Source: CAYLYU01 sp964501925
Lineage (GTDB): Bacteria > Pseudomonadota > Zetaproteobacteria > Mariprofundales > Mariprofundaceae
Assembly: GCA_964501925.1 (NCBI GenBank)
Contig: CAZCTM010000042.1
Coordinates: 1-14,618 of the forward strand
DNA: 14,618 nucleotides
Reading direction: 5' to 3'
The notes beneath the pieces are model-generated. The model made no database searches. It saw only the letters and a program-made list of their open reading frames with translations, and was not told the origin of the DNA. Every line of letters begins with the position of its first letter. Within the stretch, counting starts at the first letter, position 1. A program made the position numbers and the translations under genes. Shown piece by piece: positions 8,561-14,618 of the stretch.

Positions 8561-8650
8561 ATGGAACCAGTTCAGTCCAGATTGGCCTTTACCGGTATGT
8601 TTCAGCTATACTGGTTTGTACGCAGTGAGGTAATCAAATGTCAAAGATAG
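8561..8650 (+). CDS. Possible 29-residue leader ORF between pgaC and pgaD
   Basis: ATG 8561 has GGAG at 8552-8555 five bases upstream, a proper ribosome site. The frame runs 29 codons (MEPVQSRLAF..., ending KCQR) to a TAG at 8648-8650, past the pgaD ATG at 8638 in another frame, so the two would overlap by 13 bases. I do not recognise the peptide. It could couple pgaD translation to an upstream ribosome or be a chance frame; this length arises easily by chance. Confidence 0.2.
   Translation: MEPVQSRLAFTGMFQLYWFVRSEVIKCQR
8582..8612 (+). promoter_or_regulatory. Candidate weak internal promoter ahead of pgaD
   Basis: The 113-base gap between pgaC and pgaD holds TATACT at 8607-8612, a good -10, with TTGGCC at 8582-8587 as a poor -35 and a long 19-base spacer. 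If active, it would give pgaD its own transcript. The evidence is limited to these boxes. Confidence 0.2.
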
Positions 8651-9159
8651 AAATTATTGATACGCCAGAGGTAAAAACATTCTGGCAACACATTACGGAT
8701 TTAAGCTTTACCGCCTTGATGTGGGCCACATGGCTATACCTGTTCCTGCCTGTCATCAACATGCTGATGTGGCTCCTCGGCTTCAGCTATTTCTATACCG
8801 AGTTGATCGAGAATGCAGGCTATCGTCAAATGCTTAACCTGTTTGAAACCACAGGCTGGGCCATTGTGCTCGCTTTTCTTCTCCTTCGACTCTGGGGCCT
8901 CTGGAATTACATGCATTATGGCAGACCTTCACGGGATCGGCGTCATCATGCCGTCCAGTCAACGACCATTGACAAGATGGCAGAGCATTACGGGCTTTCT
9001 CCCAAGGAGATTGTCGCCTTGCAACGCATGAAGGAAGTCGTCTGGCCCATGCAGAAGGAAACGGACCCTGAGAAAGAGGTTGCAAAATGGCTGGCCATGC
9101 CCAAAGGGATTGAAAGCGAGGAAGGTGGACACCCCCAGGGGAAACCCCAACCTGCATGA
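8638..9159 (+). CDS. pgaD: PgaD, auxiliary subunit of PNAG synthase
   Basis: PgaD is the small inner-membrane partner that PgaC needs for polymerisation, and in E. coli the pair senses cyclic di-GMP. Two hydrophobic segments lie at about residues 23-48 and 68-90, followed by an aromatic and basic stretch with WNYMHYGRPSRDRRHH, matching the Arg/Tyr-rich motif after the second helix of PgaD. Position after pgaC supports the call, since PgaD sequences diverge strongly. At 173 residues it exceeds the usual size of about 137; the extra part is a charged cytoplasmic tail from about residue 105 on. ATG 8638 has GAGG at 8627-8630 with a 7-base spacer. A terminator follows the stop. Confidence 0.85.
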   Translation: MSKIEIIDTPEVKTFWQHITDLSFTALMWATWLYLFLPVINMLMWLLGFSYFYTELIENAGYRQMLNLFETTGWAIVLAFLLLRLWGLWNYMHYGRPSRDRRHHAVQSTTIDKMAEHYGLSPKEIVALQRMKEVVWPMQKETDPEKEVAKWLAMPKGIESEEGGHPQGKPQPA

Positions 9160-9170
9160 CACATGTCAAC

Positions 9171-9206
9171 CCAGGCCCCCGCGCTTCCAGTCGGGGGCCG
9201 GGTTTT
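9171..9206 (+). terminator. Rho-independent terminator of the pga operon
   Basis: GGCCCCCG at 9174-9181 pairs perfectly with CGGGGGCC at 9192-9199 around a 10-base loop. CC/GG at 9171-9172 and 9201-9202 extend the stem past one mismatch, and TTTT follows at 9203-9206. It lies 14 bases after the pgaD stop. Its T-run overlaps the ugd stop codon (9205-9207) on the other strand. There is no matching T-run for minus-strand transcription, so it probably serves pga mainly. Confidence 0.75.
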
Positions 9207-10509
9207 ATCCAGCAGGTCGGCCTATGCACACGTATTTGAAGCCGGCACGATGCATCTGGTTCTTGTTGTAGATGTTTCTCAGATCGATGAAGAGGTTCCC
9301 GCACATTCGTTCCCTGATCCGGTCCAGATCCAGTCCCCGGTAGAGATTCCACTCGGTCAGTAACACCACGGCATCGGCGCCATCAAAGGTCTCGTACACC
9401 TCCTGGCAATAAGCAATTCCGTCCGGCAAGAGTTTTTTTGCTTCCCTTACGCCCTGGGGATCATGGGCCCTGATTCTGGCCCCTTTTTCAAGGAGATTGG
9501 GCAGGATGGTCAGTGAGGGGGCATCTCTCATATCATCCGTTTCCGGCTTGAATGTCAGACCAAGCACCGCAATGGTTTTCCCCATTTCGCTTCCTCCGAG
9601 GGCCGAGCGGATCTTGTGGACCATTCGCGCCTTCTGGGCATCATTGATTTCGATCGCAGCCTCAACAATACGGCAGGAAAGACCATGTTCCTGGGCGGTT
9701 CTCACCAGGGCCTTTGTATCCTTGGGAAGACATGAACCGCCATAGCCGGGACCGGCATGCAGAAAGGCCTCCCCAATGCGACGATCCATCCCCATGCCCT
9801 TGGCGATCGTCTGGACATCCGCGCCAACAGCCTCGCACAGTGCGGACAAGTCGTTGATGAAGGAAATCTTGGTTGCAAGAAAGGCATTGGAGGCATACTT
9901 GATCAACTCGGCACTTTCCAGGCCCGTGACCAGAACCGGGGCCTCCATCAGTGGACGGTACAGCTCACGCAACAAAGACTCTGCTCGCGGGCTTTCCACC
10001 CCAAGCACCACCCGGTCTGGACGCATAAAATCCTCGATTGCGGATCCCTCACGCAAAAATTCCGGATTGGACGCCACATCAAATTCGGCATCCGTGTTCT
10101 CCTGCCGGACAATTCGCTCCACCTGTCGTGCCGTACCGACTGGAACAGTCGATTTATCAATGATCACGGTATACCCATCAAGGTGTCTGGCTATTTCCCG
10201 GGCCGCAGCATACACGTAGCTCAGATCCGCGTAGCCATCACCCCGTCGGGAAGGTGTGCCAACAGCAATAAAAACCAGATCGGCACCGGAAACGGCCGAG
10301 AAACTTGTTGTGAACTGCAAGCGTCCGGCAGAGATATTGCCCTTCAACAAGGTATCAAGCCCCGGTTCATAGATCGTGGTTTCGCCCCGGGACAATTTCC
10401 TGACCTTGGCTTCATCCACATCGATGCATGTCACATGGGCCCCGAACTCGGCAAAGCAGGTACCGGAAACCAGACCTACGTACCCTGAACCAATGACAGC
10501 AACCTTCAC
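9205..10509 (-). CDS. ugd: UDP-glucose 6-dehydrogenase
   Basis: Ugd oxidises UDP-glucose twice with NAD+ to UDP-glucuronate, a precursor for capsule, lipopolysaccharide and other exopolysaccharide sugars, in the cytoplasm. The N-terminal Rossmann fold begins VAVIGSGYVGLVSG (residues 3-16), with Asp30 in VTCIDVD at the end of the second strand. DKSTVPVGT (118-126), NPEFLREG (148-155), ELIKYASNAF (201-210) and GPGYGGSCLPKD (253-264) with catalytic Cys260 are all intact, as is LTFKPETDDMRD in the C-terminal domain. The length of 434 residues fits the bacterial enzyme. The start is GTG at 10509; no in-frame start lies just upstream and the ribosome site is weak. It is last in the uvrA-ssb-aldolase-ugd series and converges on pgaD. 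PNAG does not need UDP-glucuronate. Confidence 0.96.
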   Translation of the reverse strand: MKVAVIGSGYVGLVSGTCFAEFGAHVTCIDVDEAKVRKLSRGETTIYEPGLDTLLKGNISAGRLQFTTSFSAVSGADLVFIAVGTPSRRGDGYADLSYVYAAAREIARHLDGYTVIIDKSTVPVGTARQVERIVRQENTDAEFDVASNPEFLREGSAIEDFMRPDRVVLGVESPRAESLLRELYRPLMEAPVLVTGLESAELIKYASNAFLATKISFINDLSALCEAVGADVQTIAKGMGMDRRIGEAFLHAGPGYGGSCLPKDTKALVRTAQEHGLSCRIVEAAIEINDAQKARMVHKIRSALGGSEMGKTIAVLGLTFKPETDDMRDAPSLTILPNLLEKGARIRAHDPQGVREAKKLLPDGIAYCQEVYETFDGADAVVLLTEWNLYRGLDLDRIRERMCGNLFIDLRNIYNKNQMHRAGFKYVCIGRPAG

Positions 10510-10519
10510 ATCAGCACCA

Positions 10520-10552
10520 TTGAACCATCCCGATCACCCCCCCACGGTTCAA
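10520..10552 (-). promoter_or_regulatory. Inverted repeat just upstream of ugd
   Basis: TTGAACC at 10520-10526 and GGTTCAA at 10546-10552 form a perfect 7-base inverted repeat with a 19-base loop, in the 53-base gap between the aldolase stop and the ugd GTG. In the ugd transcript the 3' arm lies 10-16 bases before the start codon, near where a ribosome site would be. It could control ugd translation or be a weak processing hairpin; there is no T-run, so it is not a normal terminator. Confidence 0.25.
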
Positions 10553-10562
10553 ATCGGCCAGC

Positions 10563-11135
10563 TCACGTGATGGTGCCAGCATGACGGGCAATGAACTGCG
10601 TTTTGGCCGAGAGCTCCAGGGAACAGGTCCATTTGTAAGCCAGATCGATGTTTTCTGCTGCTGCATATACACCGTGACCGCGAACGACAGTGATGGGATA
10701 TCGACTCAGCTTCTCGGAAACCTGAGGTGCGGAAAGGGCAAAATAGTCCTCATAGGGGATCGAAATAACCGGTACGCAGGGGAAGTAGATTCGTCCTTCA
10801 AAGTCCGACGGGATAAAGTCCCTGCCATCCAGGGTCAGGGCCACCGAATAGGGGCCGTGACTGTGCAGAACAGCGCGGGTCTTCGGATTCTGCTGATAAA
10901 TGGCTATGTGCAGGCCAGCATCTCCCGAAGCATTGTCACCTATCCGGCCATCCATTTCGCACGCAATCAGCATGGAGGCATCAACCGTGTCAGCACAGCA
11001 ACCGGTTGGTGTGATCCAGATGGTGTTGCCGCAGCGAATCGAGGCATTGCCACTGTGTGAATCGTTATAACCGTAGTGACGGAGCCAGCGAAAATACCGA
11101 ATCAGCGCTTCTTTTTCCTGTTGCACCTGGCTCAC
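10563..11135 (-). CDS. Class II aldolase/adducin-family protein
   Basis: This family of zinc enzymes includes fuculose-phosphate aldolase (FucA), ribulose-5-phosphate 4-epimerase (AraD) and methylthioribulose-1-phosphate dehydratase (MtnB). The fold is clear: HSGNASIRCGNTIWITPTG (residues 27-45), HSHGPYS with His91 and His93, and RGHGVYA with His154, the three expected metal ligands. At the acid position, before LHIAIY, there is Asp72; FucA has Glu there, whereas AraD has Asp, so activity is not excluded. The substrate cannot be assigned. The 190-residue form starts at GTG 11135 behind AGGAGG (11140-11145); an ATG at 11156 would add seven residues but has no such site. It follows ssb closely and precedes ugd, suggesting one transcript. 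Confidence 0.85.
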   Translation of the reverse strand: MSQVQQEKEALIRYFRWLRHYGYNDSHSGNASIRCGNTIWITPTGCCADTVDASMLIACEMDGRIGDNASGDAGLHIAIYQQNPKTRAVLHSHGPYSVALTLDGRDFIPSDFEGRIYFPCVPVISIPYEDYFALSAPQVSEKLSRYPITVVRGHGVYAAAENIDLAYKWTCSLELSAKTQFIARHAGTIT

Positions 11136-11164
11136 GAATCCTCCTGCAAAGCACAAAACCTCAC

Positions 11165-11602
11165 TTAAAACGGGATATCATCATCCGGCGGGGCGTCATC
11201 AAGGCCAGGACTTCCGGCGAAGGGATCCTTTTCCGCAGTCTCGGCCCCCGGCCGTTCCGGTCTGCCTGACTCGGCACCCCGACCTCCCAGCATCTGCATG
11301 TTGCTGGCACGTATCTCCGTGGTGTACCGGTCATTGCCATCCTTGTCCGTCCATTTCCTTGTTTCTATCCTGCCTTCGATGTAGACCTGCCGTCCCTTGG
11401 ACAGATACTGGCTGGCAATTTCACCAAGCCTGCCCCAAAGAACCACGCGGTGCCATTCGGTTCTCTCCTGGGGATTTCCCTCCCTGTTCTTGAACCGTTC
11501 GGTTGTTGCAATTCGCAGATTGCAGACACAGGTGCCGTCCTGAGTGTACCTCACCTCCGGATCAGCCCCGAGGTTTCCGATCAACATAACCTTGTTAAGC
11601 AT
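11165..11602 (-). CDS. ssb: Single-stranded DNA-binding protein SSB
   Basis: SSB coats single-stranded DNA during replication, recombination and repair and recruits partner proteins through its C-terminal tip. Residues 1-105 form the OB fold: LNKVMLIGNLGADPEVRYT, NLRIATTERF, TEWHRVVLWGRLGEIASQYL and KGRQVYIEGRIETRKW. A short linker rich in Gly, Pro, Glu and Arg follows, and the acidic tip DDDIPF is intact. The length is 145 residues, shorter than E. coli SSB (178) because of a short linker. ATG 11602 is preceded by GGGGGAAAT. It lies 79 bases downstream of uvrA on the same strand; uvrA and ssb are often neighbours in proteobacteria. Confidence 0.97.
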   Translation of the reverse strand: MLNKVMLIGNLGADPEVRYTQDGTCVCNLRIATTERFKNREGNPQERTEWHRVVLWGRLGEIASQYLSKGRQVYIEGRIETRKWTDKDGNDRYTTEIRASNMQMLGGRGAESGRPERPGAETAEKDPFAGSPGLDDAPPDDDIPF

Positions 11603-11632
11603 ATTTCCCCCATGCCATCAATTTGGATGCCC

Positions 11633-11661
11633 AAGTTAGCCTGAAGCTGAAACCAAGGCAA
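11633..11661 (-). promoter_or_regulatory. Candidate weak ssb promoter
   Basis: On the minus strand TTGCCT (11656-11661) and TAACTT (11633-11638) lie 17 bases apart in the uvrA-ssb gap. The spacing is ideal but both boxes are weak, the -10 especially. ssb could equally be read through from uvrA. No terminator is visible between the genes. Confidence 0.2.
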
Positions 11662-11681
11662 CTTGAATCCAAAGAATCCCG

Positions 11682-14501
11682 TCAGGGCTGCAGGTATTTC
11701 TTCAGATAACGGCCGGTAAAGGAATCCAGACATCGGGCGACATCTTCCGGAGTACCGGCAACAACAATCCTGCCTCCCCTGTCTCCCCCCTCCGGCCCCA
11801 GATCCACAACCCAGTCCGCCGTCTTGATCACATCCAGGTTATGTTCGATGACGATCACCGTATTGCCTCTGTCCACAAGCGTGTGAAGCACCTTCAGGAG
11901 CTGGGCCACGTCATCAAAATGCAGGCCGGTTGTTGGCTCATCCAGAATGTAGAGGGTATCGCCGGTGGCACGGCGTGCCAGCTCCCTGGATAATTTGACC
12001 CTCTGTGCCTCACCACCCGAAAGGGTGGTTGCCGGCTGACCCAGACGAATGTAACCGAGCCCCACTTTCTGCAGGGTCTCAAGCCGATGGCGCACGGGAG
12101 AAATGGAACTAAAAAACTCGGCCGCCTCGTTGACCGTCAAGTCCAGAATGTCAGCGATATTCTTGCCTTTATACCGTATATCGAGCGTTTCACGGTTGTA
12201 TCGTTTACCCTGACATGATTCGCAATGAACGTAGACATCGGGCAGAAAGTGCATTTCCACCTTGATGATGCCATCTCCCTGACAGGTCTCACATCTGCCG
12301 CCCTTGACATTGAATGAAAAACGGCCGGGTTTGTATCCCCTGGCACGTGCCTCCGGAATGGCCGAAAAAAGCTCGCGAATCGGTGTAAAAACACCCGTGT
12401 AAGTCGCCGGATTGGATCTCGGTGTACGCCCGATAGGGCTCTGGTCAATATCAATAACCTTGTCGATCAACTCATTTCCAAGCAGGCTGTCGTGCGGACC
12501 AACCCTCTCGACCACCTGACGCCTCTGCTTGGCAAGTGCGCGATAAAAGGTATCGATTAACAGGGTTGACTTGCCAGAACCTGAAACACCGGTAACACAG
12601 CTTAGCCGCCCAAGTGGAAACTCAACATCCAGGCCTTGGAGGTTATGCGCCCGGGCCCCACGCACCCCGATCATCGGATGACCTTCCCTGACAGGCCGCC
12701 GCTCGGGCAAAGGGATCGATTTACGTCCGCTCAGGTAAGCCGATGTCAGTGAATGCTGGCAATTCATGATGGTTGCCAGTGGACCCTGGGCAACGACCTC
12801 TCCTCCATGCTCGCCCGCCCGTGGCCCCATGTCGATGATCCAGTCAGCCCGCCGGATGGTATCCTCATCATGCTCCACCACGATCACCGAATTACCCATA
12901 CTGCAAAGCTGTTCAAGTGTTGCCAGCAGGCGATCGTTATCCCGTTGATGAAGCCCGATTGTGGGCTCATCAAGAATGTAGAGAACCCCGACAAGGGCGG
13001 AACCAATCTGGGTGGCCAGCCGGATCCTTTGTGCCTCTCCTCCTGAGAGCGTGCCCGCCGTCCGATCCAGCGAGAGATAGTCCAGTCCCACTCGTATCAG
13101 AAAGCTCAGGCGGGCGGAGATTTCCTCCATCACACGCTCTGCTATCGCCTGTTGCTGCCTGGAAAGGCCTAGACCCTCCACCCACTGTTGGGCCTCACGC
13201 AGCGGCAGTCTGACAAGTTCCGGCAGACTCTTTCCAGCGACCAGAACATGCCTTGCAGCCCGGTTCAGTCGCGAACCCTCACATGCGGGACATGGAACCG
13301 GATTGATGTAGCGGGCCAGATCCTCCCGGACATCCTCAGACTCGGTTTCCCGGTAGCGGCGCTCAAGATTGGGGATCACACCCTCAAAGACCCGCAGGTA
13401 ATGGCTTTCCCCTCTTCCGTAGGAATATCTGAAATCAACCTTTTCACCCTTGGAGCCATAAAGAATGAAATGCCTTGCCTCGTCAGGCAGGTCGGCAAAA
13501 GGGGTATGGATATCGATGCCCAGATGGTCGGCCACTGCCTGCATGGTCTGCTGAAAGAATGGGGTTTCCCGCCCTGACCATGGAGCAATGGCACCCTCCT
13601 TCAGGGAAAGCGACGGGTCGGGCACAATCATTTCCGGATCAAAGATCATCCGAAAGCCAAGACCGTCACAGGACTGACATGCCCCATGCGGGGAGTTAAA
13701 AGAAAACAGCCTTGGTTCGATCTCAGGATATGAAATACCACACTCGGGACAGGCAAACCGTTCGGAATATGCCTGCACCCTGTCCCCGATCAGAACCAGC
13801 ATCAAACCGTTTCCGTAACGCAAAGCGGTCTCTACGGAGTCGGCCATACGTGTTCTTATGCCGTCTCTTACCACCAGGCGATCGACAACCAGTTCAAGGT
13901 CATGCTTCCTGTTCCGGTCGAGGGCCGGAACCTCTTCAATGGGCATGATTTCACCGTCGATGCGCACGCGGACAAAACCATCGCAACCGGCCTTTTCCAG
14001 TTCCCGTCTGAATTCACCCTTCTTGCCACGGGCGATGGGGGCAAGCAGTTGCAGCCGTGTTCCTTCCGGCAGTGCCAGCAGTGAATCGATGATCTGACTG
14101 GCGCTCTGCGAGGTGATCGGTTGACCACAACTGTAACAATGGGGTTCACCTATGCGGGCGAACAGCAGACGCAGATAATCATAAACCTCGGTGACCGTGC
14201 CCACAGTCGAACGCGGGTTTCGGCTGGTCGTTTTCTGCTCAATCGAAATGGCGGGGGACAGACCCTCAATGACATCTACCTCGGGTCTTTCCATGATCCC
14301 CAGAAACTGGCGCGCATAGGCAGAGAGCGATTCCACGTAACGGCGCTGACCTTCTGCATACAGGGTATCAAAGGCCAGCGACGATTTACCGGAACCGGAA
14401 ACACCTGTGATGACAACCAGGCTATCGCGTGGAATGTCGAGAGAAATATTCTTCAGGTTGTGCATCCGGGCTCCACGCACACGGATATACTGATCTGCCA
14501 T
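11682..14501 (-). CDS. uvrA: Excinuclease ABC subunit A (UvrA)
   Basis: UvrA is the damage-recognition ATPase of nucleotide excision repair; as a dimer it loads UvrB at bulky lesions. Two ABC ATPase modules are complete: Walker A GVSGSGKS at residues 33-40 and 638-645, signature LSGGEAQR at 485-492 and 827-834, and Walker B LYILDEP at 507-513 and 850-856. Zinc-binding cysteine pairs are at CPECG (251-255) with CQSC (275-278), and CETC (737-740) with CESC (760-763). A further pair occurs at CYSC (122-125) and another at CPAC (404-407). The length of 939 is almost that of E. coli (940). ATG 14501 is preceded by GGAGG (14506-14510) and starts MADQYIRVRGARMHNL, as in the family; the open frame extends upstream without good cause. 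An IS-like end lies only 64 bases upstream. Confidence 0.98.
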   Translation of the reverse strand: MADQYIRVRGARMHNLKNISLDIPRDSLVVITGVSGSGKSSLAFDTLYAEGQRRYVESLSAYARQFLGIMERPEVDVIEGLSPAISIEQKTTSRNPRSTVGTVTEVYDYLRLLFARIGEPHCYSCGQPITSQSASQIIDSLLALPEGTRLQLLAPIARGKKGEFRRELEKAGCDGFVRVRIDGEIMPIEEVPALDRNRKHDLELVVDRLVVRDGIRTRMADSVETALRYGNGLMLVLIGDRVQAYSERFACPECGISYPEIEPRLFSFNSPHGACQSCDGLGFRMIFDPEMIVPDPSLSLKEGAIAPWSGRETPFFQQTMQAVADHLGIDIHTPFADLPDEARHFILYGSKGEKVDFRYSYGRGESHYLRVFEGVIPNLERRYRETESEDVREDLARYINPVPCPACEGSRLNRAARHVLVAGKSLPELVRLPLREAQQWVEGLGLSRQQQAIAERVMEEISARLSFLIRVGLDYLSLDRTAGTLSGGEAQRIRLATQIGSALVGVLYILDEPTIGLHQRDNDRLLATLEQLCSMGNSVIVVEHDEDTIRRADWIIDMGPRAGEHGGEVVAQGPLATIMNCQHSLTSAYLSGRKSIPLPERRPVREGHPMIGVRGARAHNLQGLDVEFPLGRLSCVTGVSGSGKSTLLIDTFYRALAKQRRQVVERVGPHDSLLGNELIDKVIDIDQSPIGRTPRSNPATYTGVFTPIRELFSAIPEARARGYKPGRFSFNVKGGRCETCQGDGIIKVEMHFLPDVYVHCESCQGKRYNRETLDIRYKGKNIADILDLTVNEAAEFFSSISPVRHRLETLQKVGLGYIRLGQPATTLSGGEAQRVKLSRELARRATGDTLYILDEPTTGLHFDDVAQLLKVLHTLVDRGNTVIVIEHNLDVIKTADWVVDLGPEGGDRGGRIVVAGTPEDVARCLDSFTGRYLKKYLQP

Positions 14502-14565
14502 GCCACCTCCAAACCGCTCAAGGCTATTCGACATCAAATGCGAGACAAGGGGCAATCCCGTGCCA

Positions 14566-14618
14566 TGTTAGCCCAAAATGAAAACTTCCGCTTTTAGCAA
14601 AGTAGAAATTTCCGCTTC
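14566..14618. mobile_element. Terminus of an IS21-like insertion sequence (partial, body lies right of window)
   Basis: From base 14566 the sequence reads TGTTAGC, then TTCCGCTT at 14586-14593 and again at 14610-14617, exactly 24 bases apart. The TCCG boxes lie at tip positions 22-25 and 46-49, identical to those in the left-edge terminus. Repeated sites inside the ends and a TG start fit the IS21 family, in which IstA binds them. The body is outside the window, so the family and the element's completeness are unproven. It leaves only 64 bases of host DNA before uvrA, probably changing that gene's promoter context. Confidence 0.55.

Noticed and set aside
9157..9168. TGACA-CA-TGTCA palindrome just after pgaD
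   Set aside because: It is short, sits on the stop codon and beside a sufficient terminator; there is no second copy at 3' ends to suggest a function, although it resembles the GACAT motif of the pga leader.
9205..10509. Ugd as a dedicated part of the PNAG pathway
   Set aside because: PNAG is made from UDP-N-acetylglucosamine, and ugd is convergent with pga and separated by a terminator.
14502..14555. Eighteen extra N-terminal residues for UvrA
   Set aside because: The family starts at MADQYIRVRGA-like sequence and GGAGG precedes that ATG; the upstream codons match nothing in UvrA.
14552..14565. Sigma-54-like TGGCACG...TTGC upstream of uvrA on the minus strand
   Set aside because: The GG-to-GC interval is one base short of the required spacing, which sigma-54 rarely tolerates, and uvrA is not a usual target.
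14121..14597. A 158-codon plus-strand frame crossing the uvrA start and the IS-like end
   Set aside because: It is antisense to conserved UvrA codons including Walker A, and its translation shows no family features.

Overview
The window looks like chromosomal DNA of a Gram-negative bacterium, probably a member of Pseudomonadota. It encodes an outer-membrane exporter with a C-terminal beta-barrel, a periplasmic or lipoprotein PgaB, an SSB ending in DDDIPF and a UvrA of nearly the E. coli length. I cannot place it to class from the sequence alone.

The left half, on the plus strand, is a complete pgaABCD operon for making and exporting poly-beta-1,6-N-acetyl-D-glucosamine (PNAG), a biofilm polysaccharide. 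PgaC and PgaD form the inner-membrane synthase, PgaB de-N-acetylates and trims the polymer in the periplasm, and PgaA carries it through the outer membrane. pgaA, pgaB and pgaC are tightly coupled; pgaD follows after a 113-base gap. A hairpin with a T-run closes the operon. PgaA is exceptional: about 1,700 residues against roughly 800 in E. coli, with a SPOR (peptidoglycan-binding) domain near the N-terminus and a 240-255 residue TPR module present three times in tandem.

The right half, on the minus strand and convergent with pga, reads uvrA (excinuclease ATPase), ssb (single-stranded DNA-binding protein), a class II aldolase/adducin-family enzyme and ugd (UDP-glucose 6-dehydrogenase). These look like housekeeping or sugar-nucleotide genes. 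Ugd makes UDP-glucuronate, which PNAG does not need, so its position beside pga need not be functional.

Both edges of the window carry what look like inserted-element ends of one architecture: TGTTAGC at the tip, then TCCG boxes at tip positions 22-25 and 46-49 on each side. This resembles the IS21 family's repeated transposase-binding sites. The whole locus may therefore lie between two copies of one IS-like element. No RNA genes or CRISPR arrays were seen, and no stretch longer than about 300 bases lacks a gene.
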